NCBI RefSeq assembly: GCF_011603255.1
Contig: NZ_JAANCM010000001.1
Span: 558,001-622,000 of the forward strand
Length of the DNA stretch: 64,000 bases
Reading direction: 5' to 3'
Origin: Ferranicluibacter rubi
GTDB taxonomy: Bacteria; Pseudomonadota; Alphaproteobacteria; Rhizobiales; Rhizobiaceae
The position numbers and the translations under genes were made by a program. A model generated the notes under the pieces. It searched no databases and had not been told where the DNA came from. It saw only the letters and a list, made by a program, of their open reading frames with translations. Shown one piece after another: positions 1 through 7,251 of this stretch (the first letter of the stretch is position 1; every line of letters starts with the position of its first letter).

Positions 1-105
1 ATCGACAATGACGACGACGACACCTTCCTCGAGGAAGACGAAGACGACGACAATGACGGCCTGTCCGACCTGATCGGCGTCAACGACGACGACGACGAAG
101 TCTGA
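1..105 (+). CDS. C-terminal end of a TIGR02300-type acidic protein (partial)
   Basis: The reading frame is open from base 1 and ends with TGA at 103-105, giving 34 residues made mostly of Asp and Glu with a final ...DDDDEV. A highly acidic D/E-rich tail of this kind, followed directly by a tRNA-Ala gene, is the pattern of the alphaproteobacterial TIGR02300 (FYDLN acid domain) family. Its function is unknown. The N-terminal part with the diagnostic FYDLN segment lies outside the window, so the family call rests on tail composition and on the tRNA neighbour. A strong terminator follows 24 bases after the stop. Confidence 0.6.
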   Translation: MDNDDDDTFLEEDEDDDNDGLSDLIGVNDDDDEV

Positions 106-128
106 TCGTTTCCATCATCGAACGTTTC

Positions 129-167
129 AAGGCCTGCCTTTCCCCGCGAGAGGCAGGCCTTTCTTTT
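129..167 (+). terminator. Rho-independent terminator after the acidic protein
   Basis: Inverted repeat AAGGCCTGCCT / AGGCAGGCCTT (129-139 and 151-162) followed by TCTTTT. It ends the transcript of the TIGR02300-type gene before the tRNA. Confidence 0.8.
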
Positions 168-321
168 GGCCTACGGCAGAGCTTTTTCGTCGGGATTTCA
201 ACAAAATATCGATGCCACCAATTTTATGGCTTGCCATCTCCGGGAAGCGGAAGTAATAAGCCGCACCTGCCCGGCACGAAGCGCCGGCGGTACCCGGAAC
301 CGGCCTTGCCGGACCCTTTAT

Positions 322-397
<76 letters not shown>

Positions 398-447
398 AAT
401 CTCTTTCGATACGAATTCCTCTCACTCTCCAGCGTTTCACCGCGCTC

Positions 448-1221
448 TTACAGCGATAGCTCGATCCAGACTGGCGCGTGATCGCTGGTCTTGTCCCATC
501 CCCTGACGTGACGGTCGACGCCGCAGGCGGTGAGGTGGGGTGCGAGATCGGGGCTGAGGAGGCAGTGGTCGATGCGCAGGCCGGCATTGCGGGCGAAGGC
601 GTTGCGGAGATATTTCCAGAAGGTGAAGATCTGCTCGTCGGGGTGCAGCGCGCGGACGGCGTCTGTCCAGCCGGTTTCGACGAGGTCGCGATAGGCCTTG
701 CGGACCTCGGGACGGAAAAGTGCGTCGTCCTGCCAGCGGGCGGGATTGTAGACGTCGAGATCTGTGGGCATGACGTTGAAGTCGCCGATAAGTGCGGCCG
801 GCATGCCGAACTCCAGAAGCGTTTCGCCGTAGCGCGTCAGAGATTTAAACCAGTCCAGCTTTCGGGTGAATTTCGGTCCGGGATACGGATTGCCGTTCGG
901 TGCGTAGAGGCAACCGACGATCACACCGCCGGCGATGGCTTCGATGTAGCGGCTTTCGTCGTCAGTGGTTCGATCGGGAAGGCCGCGTCGCGTAAGAATA
1001 GGTACGGCATCTCGCTCAAGAATGGCGACGCCGTTCCACGCCTTCTGGCCATGCCAGACGGCACCGTAGCCCGCTTTTTCCAGAGCCTGCTTGGGAAACC
1101 TGGCCTGGGGGGCTTTCAGTTCCTGCAGACAGACGATGTCCGGGCGGCTCTCCTTCAGCCAGCGCAGAAGGATGTCGAGCCGACCGTTGATACCATTAAC
1201 GTTGTAGGTCGCAATCCGCAT
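448..1221 (-). CDS. xth: Exodeoxyribonuclease III (AP endonuclease)
   Basis: 257-residue endonuclease/exonuclease/phosphatase-fold enzyme that cleaves DNA at abasic sites and trims 3' ends in base excision repair. It begins MRIATYNVNGI (metal-binding Asn), then has the QELKA metal-binding Glu near residue 34, GDFNV with catalytic Asp/Asn, RIDHCLL, and the C-terminal SDHAPV catalytic Asp-His. Length fits the XthA family. The frame is open upstream to about 1422, but the family start MRIATYN fixes the ATG at 1221. Monocistronic as far as can be seen; the 3' end faces the tRNA gene. Confidence 0.95.
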   Translation of the reverse strand: MRIATYNVNGINGRLDILLRWLKESRPDIVCLQELKAPQARFPKQALEKAGYGAVWHGQKAWNGVAILERDAVPILTRRGLPDRTTDDESRYIEAIAGGVIVGCLYAPNGNPYPGPKFTRKLDWFKSLTRYGETLLEFGMPAALIGDFNVMPTDLDVYNPARWQDDALFRPEVRKAYRDLVETGWTDAVRALHPDEQIFTFWKYLRNAFARNAGLRIDHCLLSPDLAPHLTACGVDRHVRGWDKTSDHAPVWIELSL

Positions 1222-1285
1222 GTGCCGTCCCGCTCTCGAGCCGTGCGGCCTGACCATGAGAAGGCAGGCCATCTGGTCCGAAGCG

Positions 1286-1465
1286 TCAGCCGCCGTGCCG
1301 GTCGCCCTTGTCACCCTCTCCGGGCTTCGCCGTCGTCTTCGCATCATGGCGTGCGTCGGCCGATAGCGAGCGGCTGACATCGACGCTCTCCTTGAAACGG
1401 CCTTCCTCGTCGCGGCGGACATAGCGCTTGTCCGTACCCGTATCGATCAATTCCCGCTTGGACAT
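1286..1465 (-). CDS. Small conserved rhizobial protein of unknown function (59 aa)
   Basis: Starts MSKRELIDTGTDKRYVRRD and is rich in charged residues (Lys, Arg, Asp, Glu) throughout with no membrane segment or signal peptide, so a soluble cytoplasmic or nucleic-acid-associated protein is likely. An AGGAGA ribosome binding site lies 6 bases before the ATG at 1465, which selects this start over an upstream in-frame ATG at 1564. The sequence resembles small conserved proteins seen in many rhizobia, but I know of no function. It lies about 200 bp downstream of the hairpin RNA on the same strand, and could share its transcript only by read-through of the terminator at 1672. Confidence 0.75.
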   Translation of the reverse strand: MSKRELIDTGTDKRYVRRDEEGRFKESVDVSRSLSADARHDAKTTAKPGEGDKGDRHGG

Positions 1466-1671
1466 GGCCTTCTCCTTTGGCGAACGATACCGGGGTAACG
1501 CGATATCCAGCAAAAGGATGCGTCTCGGGCTCTGGCGCGGGACGCGCATCGCATGGCTCTGCATCAGGAGTGGCGTGATGCCAGACAGGCACGCTTCAGC
1601 ACCATGGAGGCAAACGGTGCAGGACGAGGAGGGATCAAGCGTGAGGACTGGGAAACCTCCTCCAGAAACTG

Positions 1672-1704
1672 AAAAGCCTGCCGCGGGAGGAGGTGCGGCA
1701 GGCT
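1672..1704 (-). terminator. Intrinsic terminator ending the hairpin RNA
   Basis: Perfect 9-bp GC stem (1676-1684 with 1695-1703), loop ACCTCCTCCC, then four T residues on the minus strand (1675-1672). Confidence 0.85.
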
Positions 1705-1813
1705 TTCCAAAAGAACCGAACAGCAGCTGGGAGGAGGAGTGCCGCTATTCCTACAGGGGTCCGGGGAGGAGGATCGGAGCCCTGAAACTCGAAGGACGCG
1801 GGAGGAGGTGCGT
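1672..1813 (-). ncRNA. Tandem four-hairpin RNA with anti-Shine-Dalgarno loops (alpha-r14/Cuckoo-like)
   Basis: Read on the minus strand, four consecutive stem-loops present the same CTCCTCC(C) core in their loops: 1813-1796 (ACGC/GCGT stem), 1782-1757 (GGGCTCCG/CGGACCC), 1746-1722 (AGCGGC/GCTGCT with a G-U pair), and 1703-1676 (GCCTGCCGC/GCGGCAGGC, followed by TTTT). The last is at once the fourth copy and a perfect intrinsic terminator. Small RNAs with CCUCCUCCC loops are known in alphaproteobacteria (alpha-r14 family of Sinorhizobium, CcsR/Cuckoo RNAs of Rhodobacter) and can pair with ribosome binding sites or titrate mRNAs. The family assignment is by motif only. No DUF1127 gene, the usual neighbour in Rhodobacter, is seen upstream, and I could not place a promoter. 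The 5' end is unknown. Confidence 0.7.
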
Positions 1814-2206
1814 GCTTCGATGAGGACCATCATACGGTAAAACCGAAGATCCGAAAGTCGTGATATTGCAGTGCAGCTATGCAGCTGGAACATACCGCTC
1901 GAAATGAGCCACCGATATTGACCAAATCTTCATCGTTTCCAAAGCGGCTCTCGCACCTCCAGATATAGGGGTCCCAATATAAGGGTTTATGTGAGCCCGG
2001 AGCAGCGTTGGCGGTGTCTGCATATCGTTAAGCTTTCGACATTCGAGACAATGGCGCGTGTCAATCCTCGAACATGACGATCTGCTTGCTTGCCAAAAAG
2101 GGTAGCGGATCGAGGCGGAAAACGTTATCGGTTGCTAACCAGAAGTGCCGTGAGCTCGCAGTCGCAACCCTGCGGGAAATTCATTGCTCTTTCTGAAAAA
2201 TCATAC

Positions 2207-2226
2207 ATTCTCGCGCAAACGAGAAT
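2207..2226. promoter_or_regulatory. Inverted repeat, likely operator of the XRE regulator
   Basis: ATTCTCG-N6-CGAGAAT, perfect 7-bp arms, centred about 37 bp before the start codon of the XRE gene at 2254. Position and symmetry fit an autoregulatory site for that regulator; a half-copy (ATTCTCG, 4666-4672) lies 17 bp before the 67-aa peptide gene. Inference only. The rest of 1814-2206 shows no convincing gene. Confidence 0.5.
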
Positions 2227-2253
2227 TCAGCCGGTATTTCTGCAGGAGCGACT

Positions 2254-2703
2254 ATGAACGCGAAGGCCCCCCATGCGATCGATATTTACGTCGGAGGTCG
2301 TGTTCGTGCGCGCCGGCTTATCCTCGGGATGAGCCAGACGGCGCTGGGCGACCGGCTGGGCATTACCTTCCAGCAGATCCAGAAGTATGAGAAGGGCGTG
2401 AACCGGATGGGCGCAAGCCGGCTTCAGGCCGCCGCCGACATTCTGAGCGTGCCGATCAGCTACTTCTTTCAGGACAACCCGAGCGACCAAACCCGGCCGG
2501 AAGCCGCGGATTTCGACGCGGTCAATGCGTTTCTGTCCACGCGCGAAGGCCTGTCGCTCAACAAGGCGTTCTCCTCCATCAAGAGCCCCGACATCCGCAA
2601 GACGGTCGTCGCCCTCGTGACGTCGCTGGCGCAGGGCGAAGAGGCTGCCGCCCGGCAGCCGGCGGATGCTCCCGCCGTGCAGGCTTCCGCCAACGCCTCC
2701 TGA
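2254..2703 (+). CDS. XRE-family transcriptional regulator (PraR/PhrR-like), first gene of the YcaO-TfuA cluster
   Basis: 149-residue DNA-binding protein. An XRE helix-turn-helix fills residues 10-70 (IDIYVGGRVRARRL..MSQTALGDRLGITFQQIQKYEKG..RMGASRL), followed by a C-terminal segment with hydrophobic helices and a low-complexity Ala-rich end. The FQQIQKYEKG signature is that of the rhizobial PraR/PhrR group of regulators. The start at 2254 has a CAGGAG site 5 bases upstream. Its TGA overlaps the ATG of the next regulator (TGATG), so the two are translationally coupled. A perfect inverted repeat upstream (2207-2226) suggests autoregulation. It probably controls the peptide-modification genes downstream, but the target is inferred from position only. 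Confidence 0.88.
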   Translation: MNAKAPHAIDIYVGGRVRARRLILGMSQTALGDRLGITFQQIQKYEKGVNRMGASRLQAAADILSVPISYFFQDNPSDQTRPEAADFDAVNAFLSTREGLSLNKAFSSIKSPDIRKTVVALVTSLAQGEEAAARQPADAPAVQASANAS

Positions 2704-4589
2704 TGTCACCGCTGCGGCTGCAGACCTTCGGCAATCTGGCCCTGAAAACGGCGTGCGGCGAAGACCTCGCCTTTCCGCAGAAGGCCCTGTTGCTCGTCTG
2801 CATGCTGCGCCTGGGAGACCGTCCCGTCCTGCGACGGGACGAAGCCTCGGCCCTTCTCTGGCCGGAGGCTGACCGGGAGGCGCAGCACATAAACCTGCGC
2901 AAGATGGTCTCGCGCATTCGCAAGGCGCAGTTAGCCTATCGCAGCGTGATTCTCGATATCGACGACACATCCATCACGCTGGGTGACGACGGACAGCGCC
3001 TGACCATAGATGCCGGCTGCTTCCGGCGAGACGAGACGTCGCTCGAAACCATGCTGGCGCTGCTTCGGGAACGCTTCCTCGGCGGCAAGCTCCCGGACGG
3101 CCCCCTGCGCCGCTGGGCCGATCTGCAGATCGATACGCATTATCACTGCCTGCGCGAGCGGCTGCTTTCCCTTCCCGGCGAGGCCTCTGCCAGCCCGGAT
3201 ACCGCAGCGATGCGGGAAGCTGCCTTTCTGCTCCTCGAGCGCAATGTGCATGACGAGCCGGTTCGGGCCCTTCTTGAGGACAATGCTCCGTCGGCACGGC
3301 AGGCGATGCTCTCGACCGCCGACGGGCAGGCCTCGCTGCCGACCCTAAGAGCGACGGCCACGCCCGGAAGCACGTCATCGGACACGCGCCTGCCCGTCTA
3401 CGCCCAGGTCGTGCCGCGCGTGCAACGCGCGCTGACGGTAACGGCATCGCTGCCGAGACTGGCGCTCTTGCCGCCGGCCTTGCGGGTCGGCGCATCGCGG
3501 ACACTCACCGGAACGGTCGCCGCCCTGATCGACGACATCGCCATCAGCCTCTGCACCCTGCGCAACATCTCGATCGTCGCGCCCCACACCGCCAAGCGGA
3601 TCCAGGAAAGCAACGACAAGATCGCCATGCTGGAAACGCATGCCGTCTCCTATCTCGTGGATACGACACTCTGCGCGGAAGGCCTGATGGTACAGATCAT
3701 CTTCGTTCCGCTCGATCGGGTCATCTGGGCGCAGCGCTTCGACCTCGACGTTCCCTTTTCCTCGCACCGCAAGGTGATCGCGACGATCATCGCGGACAGC
3801 ATCGCGACGGAACTGCAGCGCAATCAGAATCCCCTGGTCGAATACGAACATCACCCCGATGCCTATCGCGCCTATCTCTCCGGCGCCCGCCAGACGAAGG
3901 ACCTTTCCCTGCCCTCCATTCGTGGCGCACGTCGCGGCTTTCGCGAGGCGCTTCAGTATCGGCGGGACTTCGCACCGAGCTTTGTCGGGCTCGCACGCAC
4001 CTATTCGCTGGAGTGGGTGCTGACGGCGCGCGGTGACAAGGGCCTTCTCCACAAGGCAGAGGACCATGCCCGGCTTGCCATCGAGCAGGACCCCGAAAGT
4101 GCTGCCGGCTACAAGGAACTCGGCGTTGCGAAGCTCTATCTCGGCGACCTCGACGAGAGCCTCGAGGCCTTAGCGCGCGCGGAGGCCCTCAGCCCGCATT
4201 ACGCGGATGCGATCTACAGCTATGCCGACTCGCTCGTTCATGCCTCGCGGCCCGATGAGGGCCTGCGCAAGATAAAACGGGCGATCGAGCTCAATCCGCT
4301 GAGCCCGGACGATTATTTCTGGAGTGCGGCGGGTGCGAGCTACTTCGTCGGCCATTATCAGGATGCCATCGACTACATCGGCAGAATGGCCCACCAGTCC
4401 TCGGCCGATCGGCTGAGAGCGGCCGCCTTCGCCATGCTCGGAGACATCCCGACGGCGCGTCGATACCGACGCAAGGATCGCGAAGCCAATCCGCATTTCG
4501 ACCTCGACCGCTGGCTGTCGGTTCTACCGATACGCGAAACCTGGCAGAAAGAGCTTTACCGTGAAGGTCTTTCAAGGGCAGGATATTAA
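2703..4589 (+). CDS. Winged-helix (SARP/OmpR-type) regulator with C-terminal TPR domain
   Basis: 628 residues. The N-terminus (about 1-75) reads like an OmpR/SARP winged helix (LRLQTFGNLAL..FPQKALLLVCMLRLG..VLRRDEASALLWPE), comparable to HilA/CadC or bacterial transcription activator proteins. A TolB/FlgO-like central region spans about 245-370, and TPR-type helical repeats with the spacing of ADAIYSYADSLVHASRPDEGL fill about 390-590. No membrane segment is seen. Such regulators often activate secondary-metabolite or secretion clusters. It overlaps the XRE gene by one base and ends 99 bp before the peptide gene, so it is probably the cluster-specific activator. What it senses is unknown. Confidence 0.8.
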   Translation: MSPLRLQTFGNLALKTACGEDLAFPQKALLLVCMLRLGDRPVLRRDEASALLWPEADREAQHINLRKMVSRIRKAQLAYRSVILDIDDTSITLGDDGQRLTIDAGCFRRDETSLETMLALLRERFLGGKLPDGPLRRWADLQIDTHYHCLRERLLSLPGEASASPDTAAMREAAFLLLERNVHDEPVRALLEDNAPSARQAMLSTADGQASLPTLRATATPGSTSSDTRLPVYAQVVPRVQRALTVTASLPRLALLPPALRVGASRTLTGTVAALIDDIAISLCTLRNISIVAPHTAKRIQESNDKIAMLETHAVSYLVDTTLCAEGLMVQIIFVPLDRVIWAQRFDLDVPFSSHRKVIATIIADSIATELQRNQNPLVEYEHHPDAYRAYLSGARQTKDLSLPSIRGARRGFREALQYRRDFAPSFVGLARTYSLEWVLTARGDKGLLHKAEDHARLAIEQDPESAAGYKELGVAKLYLGDLDESLEALARAEALSPHYADAIYSYADSLVHASRPDEGLRKIKRAIELNPLSPDDYFWSAAGASYFVGHYQDAIDYIGRMAHQSSADRLRAAAFAMLGDIPTARRYRRKDREANPHFDLDRWLSVLPIRETWQKELYREGLSRAGY

Positions 4590-4688
4590 CGGCAGAATCG
4601 CCTGTCGATCCTGCCGAGACCGCCTCTGCTGCCCTCAACCTCAGGCCGCAACCGGTTGTCTTTTCATTCTCGCCATGAAGGAAATCGC

Positions 4689-4892
4689 ATGTCCAAAACT
4701 GTTGTTTTCGGCTTTCCCGGGGATAGCCAGCTCTATGTCGCCGATGTCGAGGCGGGCACTGTAAAGCCGCTTGAAGACACGGACGGTCGAGCCGGCGAAC
4801 TGCGCTCGTCCAGCGCGCCGTTCATCCGCGGCGTGGACTTCGCCGTCGCGCTCGATCCGGCCGACAAGGCCTTCTCCGGCCTCTTCGACTGA
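4689..4892 (+). CDS. Putative RiPP precursor peptide (67 aa) next to YcaO
   Basis: Acidic 67-residue peptide beginning MSKTVVFGFPGDSQLYVADV, with no cysteine, a Ser triplet at 40-42 (RSSSAPF) and the C-terminal end AFSGLFD. The ATG at 4689 has a GAAGGA site 7 bases upstream; an in-frame ATG at 4656 lacks one. Only 5 bases separate its stop from the ycaO start, the usual arrangement of a RiPP precursor and its modifying enzyme. Lack of Cys argues against thiazole formation; with TfuA present, backbone thioamidation or another YcaO reaction is more likely. No leader/core boundary or protease gene is recognisable. It could instead be a small partner protein of the YcaO enzyme. Confidence 0.6.
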   Translation: MSKTVVFGFPGDSQLYVADVEAGTVKPLEDTDGRAGELRSSSAPFIRGVDFAVALDPADKAFSGLFD

Positions 4893-4897
4893 CGCCA

Positions 4898-6067
4898 TTG
4901 CGCCTTCAAAGCTTTGCCAGACAGTGCACCGCGGCCGAGACCTTCGACCGCGTTGCACCTTTTCTCGCCGATTTCGGCATTACACGGGTCGCGCGGCATA
5001 CCTCGCTCGACCGCATCGGTATTCCCGTCTGGTGCGCCTACACGCCCAATGCCAAATCCATCGTCGTGGCGCAGGGCAAGGGTGCGACGGATGCGGATGC
5101 ACGGACATCCGCCGTCATGGAAGCACTGGAACGGGCGGTCGCCTGCGATCCCGCTGTGGCGGTGCTTAAAGCGAGCATGGCGGACCTGACGCGCCGCGGA
5201 CAGGCTTTTCATGCGCTGGCGGGATTGGTGTCATCCGGTCATGATCCGCTTTCGGCAGACAAGGAAACGGACTGGGTCGCGGGGCAGGATCTCGTGAGCG
5301 GCGAGACGATCTTCGTGCCTTGGCAGGCCGTCGTCCTCGACCGAACGATCCGGGACAGCCGCTACTGGCAATCCTCCGATGGGCTTGCCTCCGGCAACAC
5401 GCTGGAGGAGGCGATCCTTCATGGGCTGATGGAGCGCGTGGAACGCGATGCGCATGCGCTCTGGCAGTTGCGCCCCCAGGCGGCGCGACAGGCGACCTGC
5501 GTGGACACTGCCGGTTTCGATTGCCCTGCCATTCACGAACTGGAACGCCAAATCGCGGATGCGGGACTGACGCTGCGTCTGTTCGACGTGACCGGCGACC
5601 TCGATATTCCCTGCTTCGCCGCGTTCCTGGGCCCTGGCGGAACGTCCTTCTCGGGGCGGCTGCGGCATGTGGACGTGACCTTCGGATGCGGCGCGCACCC
5701 CCTGCCCCGGCAGGCCGCCCTCCGGGCCATGACGGAAAGCGCCCAGTCGCGCCTGACCTATATCAGCGGTGCGCGGGACGACGTGTTTCCCGCCGACTAC
5801 GACCGACCCTTGGCGGACAGCACCCGACAGACCATGATGGCAGTGCCCGGCGCTCGGGACTTCGTTGACCGGCCTTCGCGCACGCCCGAAACTCTGATCG
5901 ACCATCTCCATGCGCGGCGTGCCGGCCCGATGATCGCGGTGCGGCTCTCCCGCCCCGACCTTCCCTTTGCCGTCGTGAAGGTTCTCGCACCCGCGCTCGA
6001 AAATCCCGAGGGAAAGCGCCGGCAGCGATACGGGACGCGCGCGCTCCGCCAAGCACTGACACAATGA
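4898..6067 (+). CDS. YcaO-domain protein (ATP-dependent peptide backbone modification)
   Basis: 389-residue YcaO enzyme. YcaO proteins phosphorylate an amide backbone oxygen with ATP to form azolines, amidines or, with TfuA, thioamides. The two ATP/Mg-binding segments are visible: SAVMEALERA (about 71-80) and GNTLEEAILHGLMERVERDA (about 166-185). The C-terminus ends RALRQALTQ and lacks the Pro-rich PxPxP tail typical of azole-forming YcaOs, fitting the TfuA-associated class. The best start is a TTG at 4898, 5 bases after the peptide stop and without a clear ribosome site, so translation is probably coupled. There is no E1/Ocin-ThiF partner nearby. TfuA follows after 13 bases. Confidence 0.9.
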   Translation: MRLQSFARQCTAAETFDRVAPFLADFGITRVARHTSLDRIGIPVWCAYTPNAKSIVVAQGKGATDADARTSAVMEALERAVACDPAVAVLKASMADLTRRGQAFHALAGLVSSGHDPLSADKETDWVAGQDLVSGETIFVPWQAVVLDRTIRDSRYWQSSDGLASGNTLEEAILHGLMERVERDAHALWQLRPQAARQATCVDTAGFDCPAIHELERQIADAGLTLRLFDVTGDLDIPCFAAFLGPGGTSFSGRLRHVDVTFGCGAHPLPRQAALRAMTESAQSRLTYISGARDDVFPADYDRPLADSTRQTMMAVPGARDFVDRPSRTPETLIDHLHARRAGPMIAVRLSRPDLPFAVVKVLAPALENPEGKRRQRYGTRALRQALTQ

Positions 6068-6080
6068 TGATGAGGCGAGC

Positions 6081-6812
6081 ATGAAGGTTCTGTTCATCGG
6101 GCCGACTCTGCCGGATGCCGCGCGGGTCGCGCCCGGCCTCGACATCCGGCCGCCGGCGATCCAGGGCGATCTCTATCGCGCCGTGCGCGATGGTGCCGCC
6201 GCGATCGGTCTGGTCGATGGCGGGTTCGAATATACGGCGCCGGTCTGGCACAAGGAGATCCTCTACGCATTGTCCGAGGGTGTCGCCGTCTTCGGTGCCG
6301 CCAGCATGGGGGCTCTGCGGGCTGCGGAGTGCCGTGCCTTCGGAATGGTCGGCGTCGGCACCATTGCGCAGGCCTATGCCGATGGCACGCTGGTGGACGA
6401 TGCCGATGTGGCGCAGCTTCACGCGCCCGCGGAGCTGGGATGGGTGAGCCTTACCGAACCTCTGGTCAATATCCTCGCCACGCTGCAGCAGCCCGATCTG
6501 CCGGCCAGCCTTACGCCGGATCTCTGCAACCGGATCGAGGCGGCAGCACGACAGCTGTATTTCAAGGAGCGGACATGGCGGGCGATCGCCGATCGCGTCG
6601 CGCTGCCGGACATAACGCTTCGCAAGCGGCTCGAAGCGGAACTGAAGGCCTGCGCGCGCAACAAGAAGCGTGAGGACGCCCTGCTTCTGGTCGCCGCGAT
6701 GAAAGCACACGACGTCGGACGGTCGCACGAAAGGCCTGATTGGGTTTTCCAGGAGACGACACTCTGGCGGGACCTTGTGGACCGCGAAAATGCGAAACTT
6801 CTAATGTTTTGA
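6081..6812 (+). CDS. tfuA: TfuA-like protein (partner of YcaO)
   Basis: 243 residues. Shows the TfuA core: MKVLFIGPTLP at the N-terminus, the APVWHKEILYAL segment (about 53-64), VFGAASMGALRAAE (about 70-83), GMVGVGTIAQAYADG, and a C-terminal charged helical part. TfuA was named from trifolitoxin production in Rhizobium; TfuA-YcaO pairs carry out peptide thioamidation in thiovarsolin-type pathways and in methyl-CoM reductase maturation. It starts 13 bases after the YcaO stop and closes the operon; no transporter or peptidase gene follows. The chemistry here is inferred from family knowledge. Confidence 0.9.
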   Translation: MKVLFIGPTLPDAARVAPGLDIRPPAIQGDLYRAVRDGAAAIGLVDGGFEYTAPVWHKEILYALSEGVAVFGAASMGALRAAECRAFGMVGVGTIAQAYADGTLVDDADVAQLHAPAELGWVSLTEPLVNILATLQQPDLPASLTPDLCNRIEAAARQLYFKERTWRAIADRVALPDITLRKRLEAELKACARNKKREDALLLVAAMKAHDVGRSHERPDWVFQETTLWRDLVDRENAKLLMF

Positions 6813-6848
6813 AGAACCTTCACGGGCTTGTGACAGGTCACGCTTTGC

Positions 6849-6866
6849 ATGTCACGGCTGTGTCAC
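6849..6866 (+). promoter_or_regulatory. Direct repeats ATGTCAC-N4-GTGTCAC (Pho-box-like)
   Basis: Two 7-mers 11 bp apart, the spacing of PhoB sites, plus a nearby GTGAC-AG-GTCAC palindrome at 6827-6838. Lies 59 bp before the small gene at 6925. The match to NTGTCAY is fair, but no well-placed -10 is seen, so the call is weak. Confidence 0.3.
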
Positions 6867-6924
6867 GCGCGATTTCCTGCGTCAGTCGCTACAGTCATTC
6901 CGGGACAACGGAACGGCTTGGAAC

Positions 6925-7167
6925 ATGACACTCAGCAACCCGCACGCGGAACATATCGACGTCGCTCACGCAGAGCGAGACCCTCAGGAAGTCCGGGCCC
7001 TCGCCCGACTGATCGTGTTCGCCCGGCAGAATGCGATCGATCTCAATATGGAAAATGCGGTGCATTGCCTCGATCTCGCTTTGCGCTCGGTCCTGCAGGA
7101 AGGCGACAGCACCTTCGATGGTCTCGCCTTCCCCGATTCGAGCCTGCAGAGGCTCCGCGCGCATTAA
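6925..7167 (+). CDS. Small hypothetical protein (80 aa)
   Basis: Soluble, acidic 80-residue protein starting MTLSNPHAEHIDVAHAERD with a predicted helical centre (VRALARLIVFARQNAIDLNMENAVHCLDLALRSVL). I do not recognise a family. It is followed 46 bases later by a good terminator (7214-7240), which supports a real transcribed gene, and it is preceded by a repeat-rich promoter region. Whether it belongs to the YcaO-TfuA cluster is unclear: the 112-bp gap after tfuA contains its own apparent regulatory repeats. Confidence 0.6.
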   Translation: MTLSNPHAEHIDVAHAERDPQEVRALARLIVFARQNAIDLNMENAVHCLDLALRSVLQEGDSTFDGLAFPDSSLQRLRAH

Positions 7168-7213
7168 TTGCCATTATGGCTTTGCCTTCGTCCGGTTACG
7201 AACGGACTACGTC

Positions 7214-7240
7214 GCCTCGGCCTCCGGCCGGGGCTTTCTT
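7214..7240 (+). terminator. Rho-independent terminator
   Basis: Stem GCCTCGGCC/GGCCGGGGC (one G-U pair), loop TCC, followed by TTTCTT. Ends the plus-strand unit before the convergent transporter operon. Confidence 0.75.
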
Positions 7241-7251
7241 GTCTGGGCCCA

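Noticed and set aside
1428-1823. Plus-strand ORF with Gly/Pro/Glu-rich sequence over the hairpin array
   Set aside because: Its odd composition comes from the GGGAGGAGG hairpin loops; no ribosome site or homology. The repeated GGAGG on the plus strand is explained by the minus-strand RNA, not by ribosome binding sites.
1564-1893. 109-aa minus-strand ORF spanning the hairpin RNA
   Set aside because: Crosses a clear intrinsic terminator and has a Cys/Ser/Arg-rich, non-family composition.
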